A stretch of 64,000 nt of DNA, taken from positions 1,922,001 through 1,986,000 of the forward strand of contig BSYQ01000013.1 of assembly GCA_030272585.1 (NCBI GenBank), given 5' to 3'. Below the pieces are notes generated by a model. It was not told the DNA's origin. It saw only the letters and a list, made by a program, of their open reading frames with translations, and did no database searches. This DNA is from Bryopsis sp. KO-2023. Taxonomy: Eukaryota; Chlorophyta; Ulvophyceae; Bryopsidales; Bryopsidaceae. Positions 49,868 to 62,107 of this stretch are shown in pieces; position 1 is the first letter of the stretch; every line of letters begins with the position of its first letter. The position numbers and the translations under genes were made by a program.

Positions 49868-52059
49868 GAAAACCCTTTATTTTTTTTGTCAAATAGTTGC
49901 GATCATTTTTTTTTCTCCAGTTTTTATGACCTGTAATTTCTGATTGTTCAAAAATTTGAAAACGGGTCGGCCGGTGGCATTGTTTCTCCTCTCAACATAA
50001 AATATTCCTGGAAATATTACACCACCATGTGTATTTTTTTTATAAAAAGGGTGATGGGTTTGATTGTAAGCGATCCATATGATAATATTCATTATGATTA
50101 TGATTATTTATATATATATATATATAAGTATATTCATGATAATGAGCTGGCCTGAAGTCATTGTGGCACTATGGATCAATCTGAGTGATTTTTTTTTAAT
50201 AATTGAGAAAGGCATGTTCTATCACTTGGTGTTCAGAAGAATTTCAGTGATTGCCTAGGTTGATGTATATGCGACATCCATTGGAGGGGAAGCCTTTTTT
50301 TTACAGTTATGTCATTTTTGAGTCCAAGTCGCATGATTCATACAAGGAAGAAAAGCAAAATGCTGGGCTGATCCCATGCTTGGGAAGATGTCCCAGATAT
50401 ACCCAGACCTCTCTTCACGTAAAGAGAATTATAATTATTGGTTAGGATTTTAACAAGCTACCTGCCTGGACAGGAAAACAAAAAGGATTTACACATTTTT
50501 TTTGGAAGGGAGTGTACTTATCAACCACACAGAAAAAGACAGGTTTTTCTGGCAATTGGGCAGTGTGACACCCCAAGGGCTGCACTCAGCATTCTTGCCT
50601 TGTGGATGAAACATTTCAGTGTCAAGAAAATGTATTTACACATTTCGTTGAACTGCCATGCATGGTGAAATATGGTGAAAGCTTATGGAAAGAACCTCCA
50701 GCGAAAGGCCCTGTGTAAATTCGATGAACTGATCCCGGAATCATTTTTACTCCCGCACAGCATGTCTTTCCCTGCACGACCAGGGCAGGATGCTGTTTGG
50801 ATGGACACGCGGGCTTCCACTCAAACGCCAATCGACTTGAGTGAGTTTAGCGAAAAGCAACGGAAACTACTCCACAACTTTCAACTTCATGCCAGTATTT
50901 GTGTTTACCGTCACCCCACCGCCAACCTACCTCCCAGGTTATGGAGGAAGAACCCCATCCTCTCTGACAGCACCAAGCTCAACGAAGCACTACGCACGCA
51001 AAGGAGCAGTTGGCACTCTATGGCCACATCACAAAGGAGTGTCAAATTTGACACTCCTTTTTTCTTTAAAGAAAAAAAAAAGCAAGGGTGTGCTGCTGGG
51101 CCACCTACTTGAGCCAGACCAAAAGCAAAACGAACGCTGAAAAAGAACGTATCAAGCCTAACAGGCAAAGTGCTGCGAGCAACACAGCTAAGAAACGGCC
51201 AGGTGAAAAGTCCTGCGTCTGGAAGTGCGTGTGGAGGAAACGCAGATGAGCTCAAGTCATCCCCAGCGAGAGTCGCTAGGAACAGCGCTCACGGATAACC
51301 CAGTCGCCGTAGAAAAAACGGCAGCCTCGAGAAGAGGTACAGGGAGAAACAAAACTTGCTGATGATGATACCACTCACTGAAACGTTGGACCACGAACCT
51401 GCTTCACACAAAGCTGGAAGCTTTCTCGCGCGCTTGACCCGAAAAAAAAGCGGAACGGAGAAAAACACACTTCGGTTTCCAGAAAACTCGTCGCTTTTTT
51501 TGCGATTATGGATGCTTGTGTGCTCTTTGACAAGCGCACCACGGCATTCTTCTGTAGGATCTTAATCGATCAGCCGGATAGTGTGTAGCAATATACATAT
51601 CACACTGTGACAATATATATCACATCCAATAATATATATCATATTACTGTGTGTAATATCCTTGCGCGCGAGGATCTTCCTTTCACACGACAGGTACGCT
51701 TTGAGGGGCGGTGCTGCGCTGAACTTCCTAATTTATTCTCACCTTTTTTTTATGGAGGCTCTTTTCGTTTTTGTTTTTCTCACAGCTGTTCCTTTTTTTT
51801 TGTTTTTAAAGAATTTTCTGTTTTGTTTTTTTTTCCCACAAGCAGCAGCAATATTGCAATATTGATATTACCCCAAACCCATGGAAATTGAAACAGACGA
51901 GGAACGAAGGACAGATGTGACACTTTTCATCGATGTCGTGTGAAAGGGTCTCGTGATGGAAGTTGCGAAAAAAAAGGAGCTCCACCGTAGACTTTATTTA
52001 TTCACCCCAGTCGCCCTTGGTATCAACACAGCGCTCGACATTGGTAAAAAAATCCAGCA
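49868..52059. other. Intergenic
   Basis: No convincing gene. A + strand open frame at 50672-51112 (146 aa) has no motif I recognise and ends in low complexity. A perfect 28-bp palindrome (arms AAAGGAGTGTCAAA) lies at 51033-51060. (TA)n runs occur around 50,110-50,128 and ATATATCA repeats at 51,590-51,650. Confidence 0.45.
51033..51060. repeat. Perfect 28-bp palindrome
   Basis: AAAGGAGTGTCAAA is followed directly by its reverse complement, then TTTCTTTAAAGAAA, another small palindrome. It would form a loopless hairpin or a binding site for a dimeric protein; function unknown. Confidence 0.9.
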
Positions 52060-55000
52060 ATGACCCCTGCCGCATTCAGGGCTGCGCTCTTGATCGTCGT
52101 CGTTTCGATCGTGGGTGAGCGTGGAGGAATCATTCGAATGATATCGCTGTCTGCTCCTCGATTCGATAAAAAAATAGCGCCGTGTCGGCGGTGGGAAATG
52201 GAAAAGAGTTTCGGGCAATCATCCAGTTGGCAAACGTTTGGCTGGATGGCGCCGCTTTGTTATTTCGATTTCCCCTCGAATTTGGGGAGGTCTTTTTTAC
52301 TGTGGATGTGTGGGATTGAATCATGAACGGCTCTGCTCTGCTTGTGCATATGTTAGGTGCCAATCATCATTTTCGCAGGTCACCAAATGATTTTGGGCAT
52401 CGGAGAGCTCTCCAGCGGGACATAATGGCCAAGCACAATGGGCTTGTGGACGTAGGGCTTCCAGTGCTTCGACTGAGTAATTGTTCAATTGAGTGTTTTT
52501 TTTGGCATTGGATGTGGTGCTATGTGTTGGTGGATTGGAGAGAGGAAAAAAAATTCCCAAAACCTGTCCACATCTATTTTTTTTTATTTTTTTTATACTG
52601 TGCAAAACTGATTTCTTTGATGCAGTCTGCCCACTGCGGAAAAGTGCAAAAATTGTGCTGTGGGCAAGTTGGCTGATTCAAACAAAAAAAACAGAAATAA
52701 GCTAACAGGATCTGGCAGTGATTTCTTCCATGTTGTTTTTTTTTGCCTCCAAAAGAGCACCCCAAAGTCCCCCCAAGAGTTGTTCGAAGCCATTGCTAAT
52801 GAAGACCTCCTTGCAGTGCAAGAACTGGTGGATTGCTGTCCAGAGTTCATGGAAGCTAAAGACACCACCACCTCTGGGGCACCAGCAAACGGCACTGCAC
52901 TTCACACTGCTGCTTGGGTTGGAAATTTCATGATTGTCAGGGAGCTCATACGAGGAGGAGCGAATGTTAATGCCACATCGGAAGACGGCCGAACCCCACT
53001 GCATGTGGCTGCGATCGGGAGCAGTCCAGACATCGTACAGGAGCTGATTAAGGCAAAATGCGACGTGAATGCCAAAGACAGCGAAGGATGGACTCCCTTG
53101 CATTTCGCATGTGCTGGCGGGGAATCCTTGTTCGTTGATGCTCTCATCGACAGTGGGGCTGATGTTGGATCGAAAACTGGGAAAGGGGTTACGCCACTCA
53201 TGCTGGTGGCAGAATTCAATCACCCGGAGCTGATTCCTGTGGTTGTGGAAGCGGGGGCTGAGATCGATGCTCAGGATTTGAAAGGAAACACTGCACTACA
53301 TCATGCTTCGGAATATGGCGGTTGGGAATCTGTCAAGGCGTTGAGAGACAGTGGTGGGGATCCTGATGTCTTGAACGACGCGGATTTGAAAGCCATTGAT
53401 GTTTCGTGCTCTTGCGATGAGCAGCAGGGTCATTGTGTCCCTGGGGAGGAGTGCACCCCTTGGCTGATCGACGAGATTCTGAATGCGGTGGGTCGATTGC
53501 CCGTCGTCCAGGTTTATGTGATGCTTTCGGAAACACCAAGAACAGCAAGAGGGATGAAACATGAAAGTTTGGAATTTTTTTTTGTGGATGGTAACATATA
53601 CAGAAAAAAAAGAAAGTAAGTTATCCCAGCTTTCCGGAAAAGATACAGCTTTGGTTAAGTTCAGAGTCTTACCATACATTCGAAGGATGTTTGGGAGGTA
53701 TGGAATAGATGACTCTGATTCTACACAAGGAAGCTGTCTTTTTCCAAGAAAAGGAAAGAAAACGTCCCCCTAGGAGACTTTGCTTTTTTTTTTCTCAACA
53801 AGTCTATGAGCGTATTTTTGTGCTATTTTTATATTTTTTATATTTTTTTTACCACACTTGGGCATCCAAGTGAAGCCCAACACTTGGAACAGTTAAATGA
53901 TCGTTCAAAATGCTCGCATAGACGTTCTACCCACGAGGTGACGACCTTTTCCTCGCAATATCGCGCAACGATCAAGATACAGTCGAAGAAATCCTGGAAT
54001 GCTGCCCGTCCACCTTAATGGCGGAAGATTTCGTGACTGAAGGTCCCGTGGGCGGCAGCCCTTTGCACACGGCCGTTCATTTCCGTCGAACGGCGATCAT
54101 AAAAATGCTGCTCGCTGAGGGGGCACCTTTGAATGCGACGTCCAGCCGTGGCTTCACCCCGCTCCACACGGCTGTGCTGGACGTCAATCTGACCCTCACT
54201 GAGATGCTCATTAAAGCGGGTGCGGTGGTTGATCTGTGGGATGAGCACGGGTACACTCCGCTGCACGACGCCGTCTCCAATGGCGAGGAAGCCATGGTCG
54301 AATTGCTGCTGAGGTGCGGAAGATCAAAACGTAAAAAGATGTTTTCGCTTTGGTTTTTTTGTTTTTTGTTTTTTTCGAAAGCCTGGCCATCTGTTTCCTC
54401 TTTTCCCATATTGTGTTCTTCTCATGGAAAGCATTTTAGAGCAAGCGTGGTTGGATTTTGGAAAGCAAGTGGGGAAGACTGCCTTTGATTTCTTGTCAGG
54501 TACTCGGTCGACCCTGACGCGCCGGATTTGGACGGCCACACTCCTCTTATGTTTGCGGCGGCGGACAGCAATGTGGAGATGATCGAGTTGCTGCTGGACG
54601 GCGGCGCAAATATCGACCTAGCCGATCACGAGGGTGAAACTGCGCTGCACGAGGCCGCGATGTACGGCGCCGTCGAAGCCGTGAAAGTATTGATCCAAAA
54701 CGAGGCAAACGAATCGGCTGTGGACGCGAAAGGGAGAGTACCTTTCGATACAGCGTGCGAATGCCTGGTTTACCAAGACCATGCTCGCTGCGATGAGGGG
54801 ATATGCGAAAATCCGGAGGAGCAGCTGGAGGTTTTGGCGGCGCTGAGCGTGAGTTGGGTTCATCAAGACTCAAAAATCAAGTTGATTTTTCAAGAAAGGA
54901 AAATCAGCATCTGTGGTGAATTCCTGCAGGAGCCCTCGAGAACGAAGAAGCAGCAGCGCAAGGATCCCTCTTTGGATGTTTGGAAGGCAATCGTTCGGGG

Positions 55001-55415
55001 TGACGCGGCGGCGATCGAAGAGCTTTTGGATTGTTGCTTCAATGACGTACATGGTTCGCGCGTGATGTCCGTCGGTCCCCACAAAGGCACCTCCCTCCAG
55101 ATGGCGGTGTGGGCGGGCAACCGCGAGATCGTCGGGAAATTGTTGGAAGCGGGATCGAACGTGGATGCTAGAGGAGGGAGTGGTAGAACTGCATTACATT
55201 GGGCTGCGTGGCGTGACCAGGCGGAAATCGCGAAGGACCTGTTGAGCGCTGGTACGTGTTTGGGCAGCGAAAACGCAGCTATCTATGAACGAGGAAATGA
55301 AACGTATCATCGATTGAAAAAATATGCATGCATGCATCCGTTTCTGGCGCTTGTAAGGATTGAAACATTTCGCTCGAACTTGGGGGGTTTTCTTCGGAAG
55401 GGCGCACTCTTGATA

Positions 55416-55453
<38 letters not shown>

Positions 55454-55999
55454 GTTGAACGGAGGGCTAGTCATATTGCTGTGCCAATACCTCTAATTCT
55501 GGCGTATCTTCTCGAAGGTGCTAATGTGACGGTAGCGACGAGGAGAGGTTGGACGGCTCTACATTTCGCCGCGATCCACGGAAGCACCGCCACTGCGAAA
55601 ACTCTCCTTGAGAACGGGGCGGACCCCTCCGTTGGCACCATAGGCTCGGATGAAACCCCCTTGCTCATGGCCGCCTCCATGAACGATGCGTCCGACATCG
55701 TCGCGATGTTGCTCGAAGCTGGCGCCGAAATCGATCATCAAGACGTCCAGGGAGAAACGGCGTTGCACGAGGCTGTGGCGTATGGATCCATAAATTCCAC
55801 GACGTTGCTGTTGCAAGAGGGTGCCGATTGGCGTATCGAAGATGAATTGGGGAGGACGCCGTTGCACATGGTGTGCTTTTGCTTGACGTACGACCAGAAC
55901 GGTCCGTTCGCGCGATGCGCTCCGCAGGCTTGTACTTTGGATAACGAGGCCGCAATCGTGTCCATCCTTGAGGAGGTTCGAAGAAATTATTTGATTTAA
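52060..55999 (+). CDS. Predicted secreted triple-module ankyrin-repeat protein (~805 aa, 8 exons)
   Basis: Exons: 52060-52114, 52357-52378 (22-nt microexon), 52626-52667, 52758-53511, 53922-54313, 54500-54848, 54930-55251, 55518-55999; phases agree. The N-terminus MTPAAFRAALLIVVVSIV is a signal peptide, followed by a short CxxC segment (EKCKNC). Three modules follow (about residues 40-291, 292-538, 539-805). Each begins with a helix ending in a Cys pair (LVDCCP, LECCPS, LDCCFN), has five ankyrin repeats (xGxTPLHxAA type), and closes with a sixth, degenerate repeat carrying CxC-x(6-11)-C-x(4-5)-C. Introns at module boundaries are phase 0. Ankyrin repeats bind proteins; the partner is unknown. 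The exact 3' end is unsure: GTTCG after residue ~797 could be a donor. The 81-nt intron at 54849-54929 is open in frame and could be retained. Confidence 0.8.
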
Positions 56000-57706
56000 T
56001 TTAATGATTTATTTGTTTTACTGATATCTGTAGAAAGCGTTATTAGTAATTGTATGTTTTGCAGGTGGGAATTCACAGTACCGTACTGTTTCACATATGA
56101 AATCGTGTTTTTTTTCTTCCGTTATTGTACTGTAATGGAAAAAAAACCACAAAAAAAATTGAAACGCAATCAAAAGGAAAGAAAAAAAGCATCGAAAAAA
56201 ACTCAAATTCAGTGCAGGATTTGTGTTTGCAACACAATTTTTTCTTTTCTTTTTTTTTTTTGGGGGGGGGGGTTCGACTTTCCACAATATTGAAAGGCCA
56301 GTTTCAGATTCAATATCAAGATCATTGTATTTTCCCAAATGAACGTACATGTATTTGTCAATTTGCTGGACCGGTTTGAACAAGATGATGTCTTTTGTGT
56401 TTTTGCAGTATGCATCCGGATCTCGAGGATGACCTCTCATAGTAATCGGATATTTGTACTTGGAAGCCCCCCACTGTGTATTGCACTGTGTATTGTATTG
56501 TCCAGTTTTCGAAGAATATTCACAAGAAGCTTATAAATGTGAGATAAAAGATATATTGCCCTAGGTTATTAGTGGGGATGACATTGTTTTGGAGGATGTG
56601 TGTGCATCAATTTTGATCTCAAGAATAATGGGAGCTGGAGGTTGGTAACTATTCTTTTGGGGGATTATGGTTTTGTTCAGGTTTGTGCTTGTTTTGTTTT
56701 CTTTATGTCAATATGTTTTTTAAGGGGCTTTTATTCTTTTGTGGAGGGATTATCTTTTGGCAGGACATGATTTGTACCATCAAGGGGTTTAAAAAAAATT
56801 GCCAGCTTTATGCTGGTCTCTCTGATCCAGACCGACCTGGCCACCACTGCATTGCATTGTTTCTCACTTGCTCCACTGAAAAAACGAAAACAGAAAAAAA
56901 ACGAACAGAAAAAACAAACACTCAAGAAAGGCAATAAAGTGATGGATGCATAAATGAATCGTGAAAATGTCGGGAACAATCTCCAAGCGAAAATTCCGAA
57001 CGGCCATGCACCCACAGAGTTTGGCAAGCAGGGGAGTTGAGAAGAAACGAAACATAAACCACCTCTCAAAGCAGAGGTGGAACACCTTTTTCTCTTGCGC
57101 TGTTTACTGAACTGTAACTTGGGTGTAATTCTCTCCTGAGAATTTTTCTCGTTCAATTGTGTGGAATGATGGCTGTAATTATTGATTGATTGATTGAAAC
57201 AGTGTGGAATGGGGTGAGCAGAAACACGTTTTTTTTCGTTCCTTTTGGAGAAAAAGTTCCCTATTCTTGTTTTTCCTCAACTCTTTCTTCTGGGAGTTTT
57301 TTCGATTTTCCACCCAGCCTCCTTGAAAATCTGTCGATTGTTGCACCGCCGTTTTTTTTTCGCCTCCTCTCTGAATGATTTCGATTGGACTTCGAATTTC
57401 GATTTCGATTTTCGCGATGGAGATGATCAAGCTGTGTCAGACGTCAAGAAAAACTGACGCGACTTGAATCTGTTTCTTGCTGTTTGCCAGAATCGTGGAG
57501 TGTTGAAGCCAACCACGTTGAAGCTTCCACAACCGACTTGTTTGGTCGCCAGCTTTGGTCGCAATTTGACTTTCCTCAGTTTCGGTTACCGCGCGAGTCG
57601 CAGGCCATCTTTTTCAGCTCCCTTTCGGTGGAGCCTCGATATCCTGTGATTGGAACCACCACAGCGAGAAATTGTGAACGCGATTGGGTAACGGAGGGGC
57701 GAAACA
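56000..57706. other. Intergenic between the ankyrin and Ctf18 genes
   Basis: AT-rich with T11/G11 at 56251-56272. An AATAAA at about 56,932 could be the polyadenylation signal of the ankyrin gene if its last exon extends further. A TTTGCCAG acceptor near 57,489 may end a 5' UTR intron of the Ctf18 gene. No further gene is seen. Confidence 0.45.
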
Positions 57707-60700
57707 ATGGAGGAGTCAGAGCTTGCCGGCCTCATGGATGATATGGACCTGTTCCAAGATGGCATTGAAAACGTCGAGGAGCCCGACGAAACGAACGTAG
57801 ACGAGAATCGAAACGATGCTTTCGTGGGACGACAGCCTGAAACGCAGGCCTCGTTCAGAAACGACTCGACTCTCCTGGTGGAAGAAGACTTGGCGTTCAT
57901 GGATGCCGGCGTCCTTGATGATGTCCCGGAACTAAACACTGGAGGAAACAGAACGGATTCCAATCCCCAGGAAATTCACGTGAGGGCCCGCGAGGAGGGG
58001 AATATTGAAAGCAACCCACGGCAACAGGAAACAGCGACGTCGTCTCCAGACGTCGGGGGGTCGAGCGAGGATCACGCAGCTAGAATCCTGAACGCTGTCA
58101 GGAATGGGGATGGCCACGTTTCCAGAAAAACTCTCAAGTCCAGAGAAGTGGTGGAGAAATGTCAAGCCTTCAAGCGAGCTGAACACATCGAAGGTCCCTT
58201 TTATTCGGTGAGGAGGCCATCCACCGGCGAAATGCTGTATTTGCCTGTGGCCAGCAGGAGTTCCGGAGCTGTTGAAAGTGAAAGAATGGAGAGGTTGGGT
58301 GGGGGGTTGCTGGAGGCCCCAATTCATGATATGGTGGAAGAATGCAGGAAGGAGTTGATGAATGCAAGCATCGGTCAGACAGAGAGGATGGTTGAAATGA
58401 TGGATGTGGACCCCTTAGCATTCAGACAAAATTCTGCATCAGTGGTGGGTGGATCTGAAAACATGGCAGAGTCGGGGTATGGGGAGAATTCCTCGACAAG
58501 AAAAAAGGTCCCTGATGTAAAATCATTTTACCAGGGGGAAAAGCCTGATTGCACCGTTTCTTGCATGGGGCACTCATTCCGGAAAAAAAAAAAAAAAAAA
58601 AAAACTTCGTTCCAAATGAAAAGTTCCGATGCTCGGTTCATGTCCTGGAGAGGTTTCATGGCTGGCTGGCAAGCATTTTCAAGAAATGATTGAAATCGGT
58701 GAACGGTGTTTTGAAACAGGCCACGAGCGATGTGGGTTCAGGAGCAGGGAGATCGACTTTGCCTTGGGTGCGCGCGTACGCGCCAAAAAAATACGGAGAT
58801 TTGCTGACGGACGAGAAAATGAACCGGGATGTGATAAAATGGATGAAAGCTTGGGATCCGGTCGTCTTTGGCAAGAAAGGTCGAAATTCAAATCTGACAA
58901 ACGGTGCTGACAGACAGCCTCCAGAGTCCAAGGTACAAAATATGAACTCAATCTTCTATTTTTTTGATACAAAGGAGGAAACTTGGGGTTGTGGAATTAT
59001 GAACGCATGTCCCTCAAAGGATGAAATCTGTGGTCAATCGAAAGGAGAAAACGTACAGATGTTGAATAGCAACCTGAACAAAGCTGCCAGCGACTGCTGG
59101 ACCAACACATATTTGTTCAAGAATTCGTCCATATCTGTTCTTGCTCAAAGGAAAGCCTTTCGAAACAAAGCCCACTAACAAAGAAAAGCTATATATATAA
59201 TATATATATCTGTATGTATATACATATCCACCTATATACCTGCACGTTTCCAAGCGTTTTTCGATGTGATATCAGGGCAGACATCTTGAATGCATCCTGA
59301 TTGCATCTTGAATGCATCTCGGTTTTGATGGATGAAGGTAATACTCTTGAGCGGTCCACCAGGAGGCGGGAAAACGACCATGGCAAAAGTGATTGCCCAG
59401 CACTGTGGTTATCGGCCCCTGGTGGTGAATGCCAGCGATGACAGGACGAAGTCGATCCTGGAAACCAAAATTCGTGATGCCACCACCATGAAATCGATTT
59501 TGGGGGGCAAGAAACCCAACTGCTTGATCTTGGATGAGGTGGATGGAATGGTTGCATCGGAAGGCCAAGGGGCGATCGATACAGTTCTGAAGCTTATGCA
59601 ACAAGGTGAATTAATTTCTTTAAAAATAAAAGAGAGAGAGAGACTTAGCATTCTCCACAAAACAGTTTGCACATACGAGGGTTGAGCCAACCAATGGATT
59701 AGTCATAATTTGTTTTTGTTTTTTTTGGTGGTGGTTTGGTGGGGGGGTAAGGTTCGAAAAACGATGGCTCAAAAGTTGATGAAATCGGAAAAAGGCCGAA
59801 GGAGCAACAGAAGAGGAAAAGGAAAAAGTCCAAGCCGATGTCGCGTCCGTTGATATGCATATGCAACGATCTGTACGCCCCTGTCATGAAGTCCTTACGA
59901 GCTGGAGCGACGGTTTTCCAATTCAAAGGGGTGAAAGCGGAGCAGTTGATGACGCGTTTGAGTTTCATATGCTCGCAGGAAGGGGTGAGGTGATGGACCT
60001 TTTCGCAAATGAGAAATTCATGAACAACAAAAAAAACATTTTTCCATTTGCAGATCCGTTCGAGAGGCCACTTGATTATATTATATTTTTATTTTGCTTT
60101 GTACAACTGCGATCTTAATCGATAAGAATGCACCACACATTTTCACTTTTTTTTTGCCTTTTTTGCTTGTATTTTCAACTTCGGAATCCTCGAAAGAAGG
60201 GAGGTCCTTTTTTAGGGGGCAGAAGGGTTTAAGAAAATCGACAGTCAGGTTGTCAAATTTCAGGTTTGCTAAGTTTCGTTGTTTTTGCCACCACAGGTCC
60301 ATGCGAGCAGGAAAACTCTGCAAGCGTTGGTCGAAAAATCGAATTCGGATATCCGAGTCTGTCTGAACACCCTTCAATACTTGGCATCCAAAAACCCAGT
60401 GATCCATGCAGAAGACGTGGAAAATGCTGACCTGGGTGTGAAAGACTTGCAAGAATCGTGCTTCGACATCTGGGGGCAGCTGATGTTCAAGCGGTCCGGC
60501 AAGAAGCGATCAAGCTCTTTTGGGCTTTTGTACAAAAACCTCCAGGATTTCGGGGAGTTCGAGTTGATAAGCGACGGGGTTTTGGAAAACATACAGTGCG
60601 CGAGGTTCATGGATCCTCTGATGGAAAAGACGAGTAGAGCTGTGGAGAGTTTAGCCAGGGGGTCGTGGTTTTCGGATGCGTCAGGCTTTGGGTTGACCCA

Positions 60701-62107
60701 GTATCTTCCGGCATATCTCATTGGCGCAGCCAAGGAGGTGGGGAGTGTTTCTGCTAGCTTGCCTGATTTAGTAATAAAGAATAGGGAATAATGGATCCCG
60801 CCAAACTTGCACTCAGAAACCAAGTTTTTCAAAAAGGTGGATTTTCAAGTGGAATTATCAACACCAGAAATCAGACAATTTGAAAATGCAAGCTCCACCT
60901 GGAAGAAGAGAGGATGAAATTTCTAGAGCCTGGTGGCTTTAATCTGAAATTGAGTTGTATGGATGATTCCGAATTTCCTAGTTTCTTGAAGGAGAAAATC
61001 TTCTTTCCGAGATGTCTTTTTCGTAAGCTTTGAATTTTCTGATGGGTTTTCGAAAATCATCCTTGGCTTGCAGGTGGGTTCGGTCCAAAGGTTCAAACTG
61101 ACGTGGCCAATGAAGGGGTTCGGTCTTTCCCGATCTCTCAAAGCGAACGCAAGCCTCGTCAACTCATGGAAATCGAAAGTCTCGCCGAAGGTGAAAAACC
61201 GTTTTTTCGAAACCTTTGGCCTGAATTGAATCTGATCTGGCACTCCAAAATCAGTCGAAGCAAACTGTCCATATCTGATTTGATTTCATTTGATTTGATT
61301 TCATTTCATTTGTTCTGATCTGATCTGATCTGATTTGGTTTGGTTTGGTTTCTCAAGGTTTTGAGCCGAAACATGGGGTGCACTGCTGTCCTGGACTTGA
61401 TCCCCGCATTGAAGAAAATCCTGACCCCCAGCATCTATTCAATATCCTCCGAAAATATGTCTGTCTCAGAAACTTTCCAGATCAAGGCATTCGCGAACAT
61501 CATGACGCACTACGGTCTGAAATACGACTTGTCCCTTTCGAATCAAATGGGAGGCGGTCCAGAGATGGGGGGCTCCAGGAAAGTCCGTGCGTTCATCCCA
61601 CCGATCCATGAATTTCACCAATACGGGCATGGGGACGCATTGCCCACCTCGCATGTCACCATGCAGACCATCAATCTGGAAATCGACAAGCTACGGAAAT
61701 CCAAAATGAATCCTCGAGGCGGAGCAGCTCCCTGTGAAAGATCGGTTGGGGATTCCTCACGTATGATGGGACTGCCCGGTGCGACACCACAGCCGGGGCC
61801 TTCGCAAGACATGGTCGATTTTTCTGAAGAAAATTATGTGGCGACGACATCGTTCTCAGGCAGACAGGCGGGGGATCAGGTCATGGAGATAGATGAAAAC
61901 AGGGGTGCAGGGGGATCGGGCATTCAGAGGCAGGGGGCATTTGTTAAAAAGAGGAAAGGGAATTGGCTGGAAACGCATCGCAGGAATCAAAGGAGCAAAG
62001 TGATGGCCAAAGGACAGACAGGGAAGAAACCACCGGTGACTTTTTCGTATGATGAAGGGAAAACGGACTCAGTGAGACGGGCAGCAACTCTGAGGGATTT
62101 TGTGTAG
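57707..62107 (+). CDS. CTF18: Ctf18, large subunit of the alternative clamp loader (Ctf18-RFC), ~943 aa, 7 exons
   Basis: Opens the PCNA ring for loading at replication forks and supports sister-chromatid cohesion, with Rfc2-5, Ctf8 and Dcc1. Exons: 57707-58516, 58720-58932, 59338-59605, 59752-59984, 60297-60737, 61074-61190, 61358-62107. The first boundary is tentative; the other junctions have matching phases. Before the ATPase: LLEAPIHDMVEECR, then LPWVRAYAPKKYGDLLTDEKMNR (the Ctf18 'W-V-x-x-Y-A-P-K' box). AAA+ domain: Walker A GPPGGGKTT (Lys 353), Walker B LILDEVDG (Asp 407, Glu 408), ICICND, and the sensor-like SNSDIRVCLNTLQ. The C-terminal box PVTFSYDEGKTDSVRRAATLRDFV-like segment matches the conserved Ctf18 tail that binds Ctf8-Dcc1. 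Gene order with the ankyrin gene suggests no functional link. Acidic N-terminus; no PIP box recognised. Confidence 0.93.

Noticed and set aside
50672..51112. 146-aa + strand ORF
   Set aside because: No recognisable domain, no linkable splice structure, low-complexity end across the palindrome.
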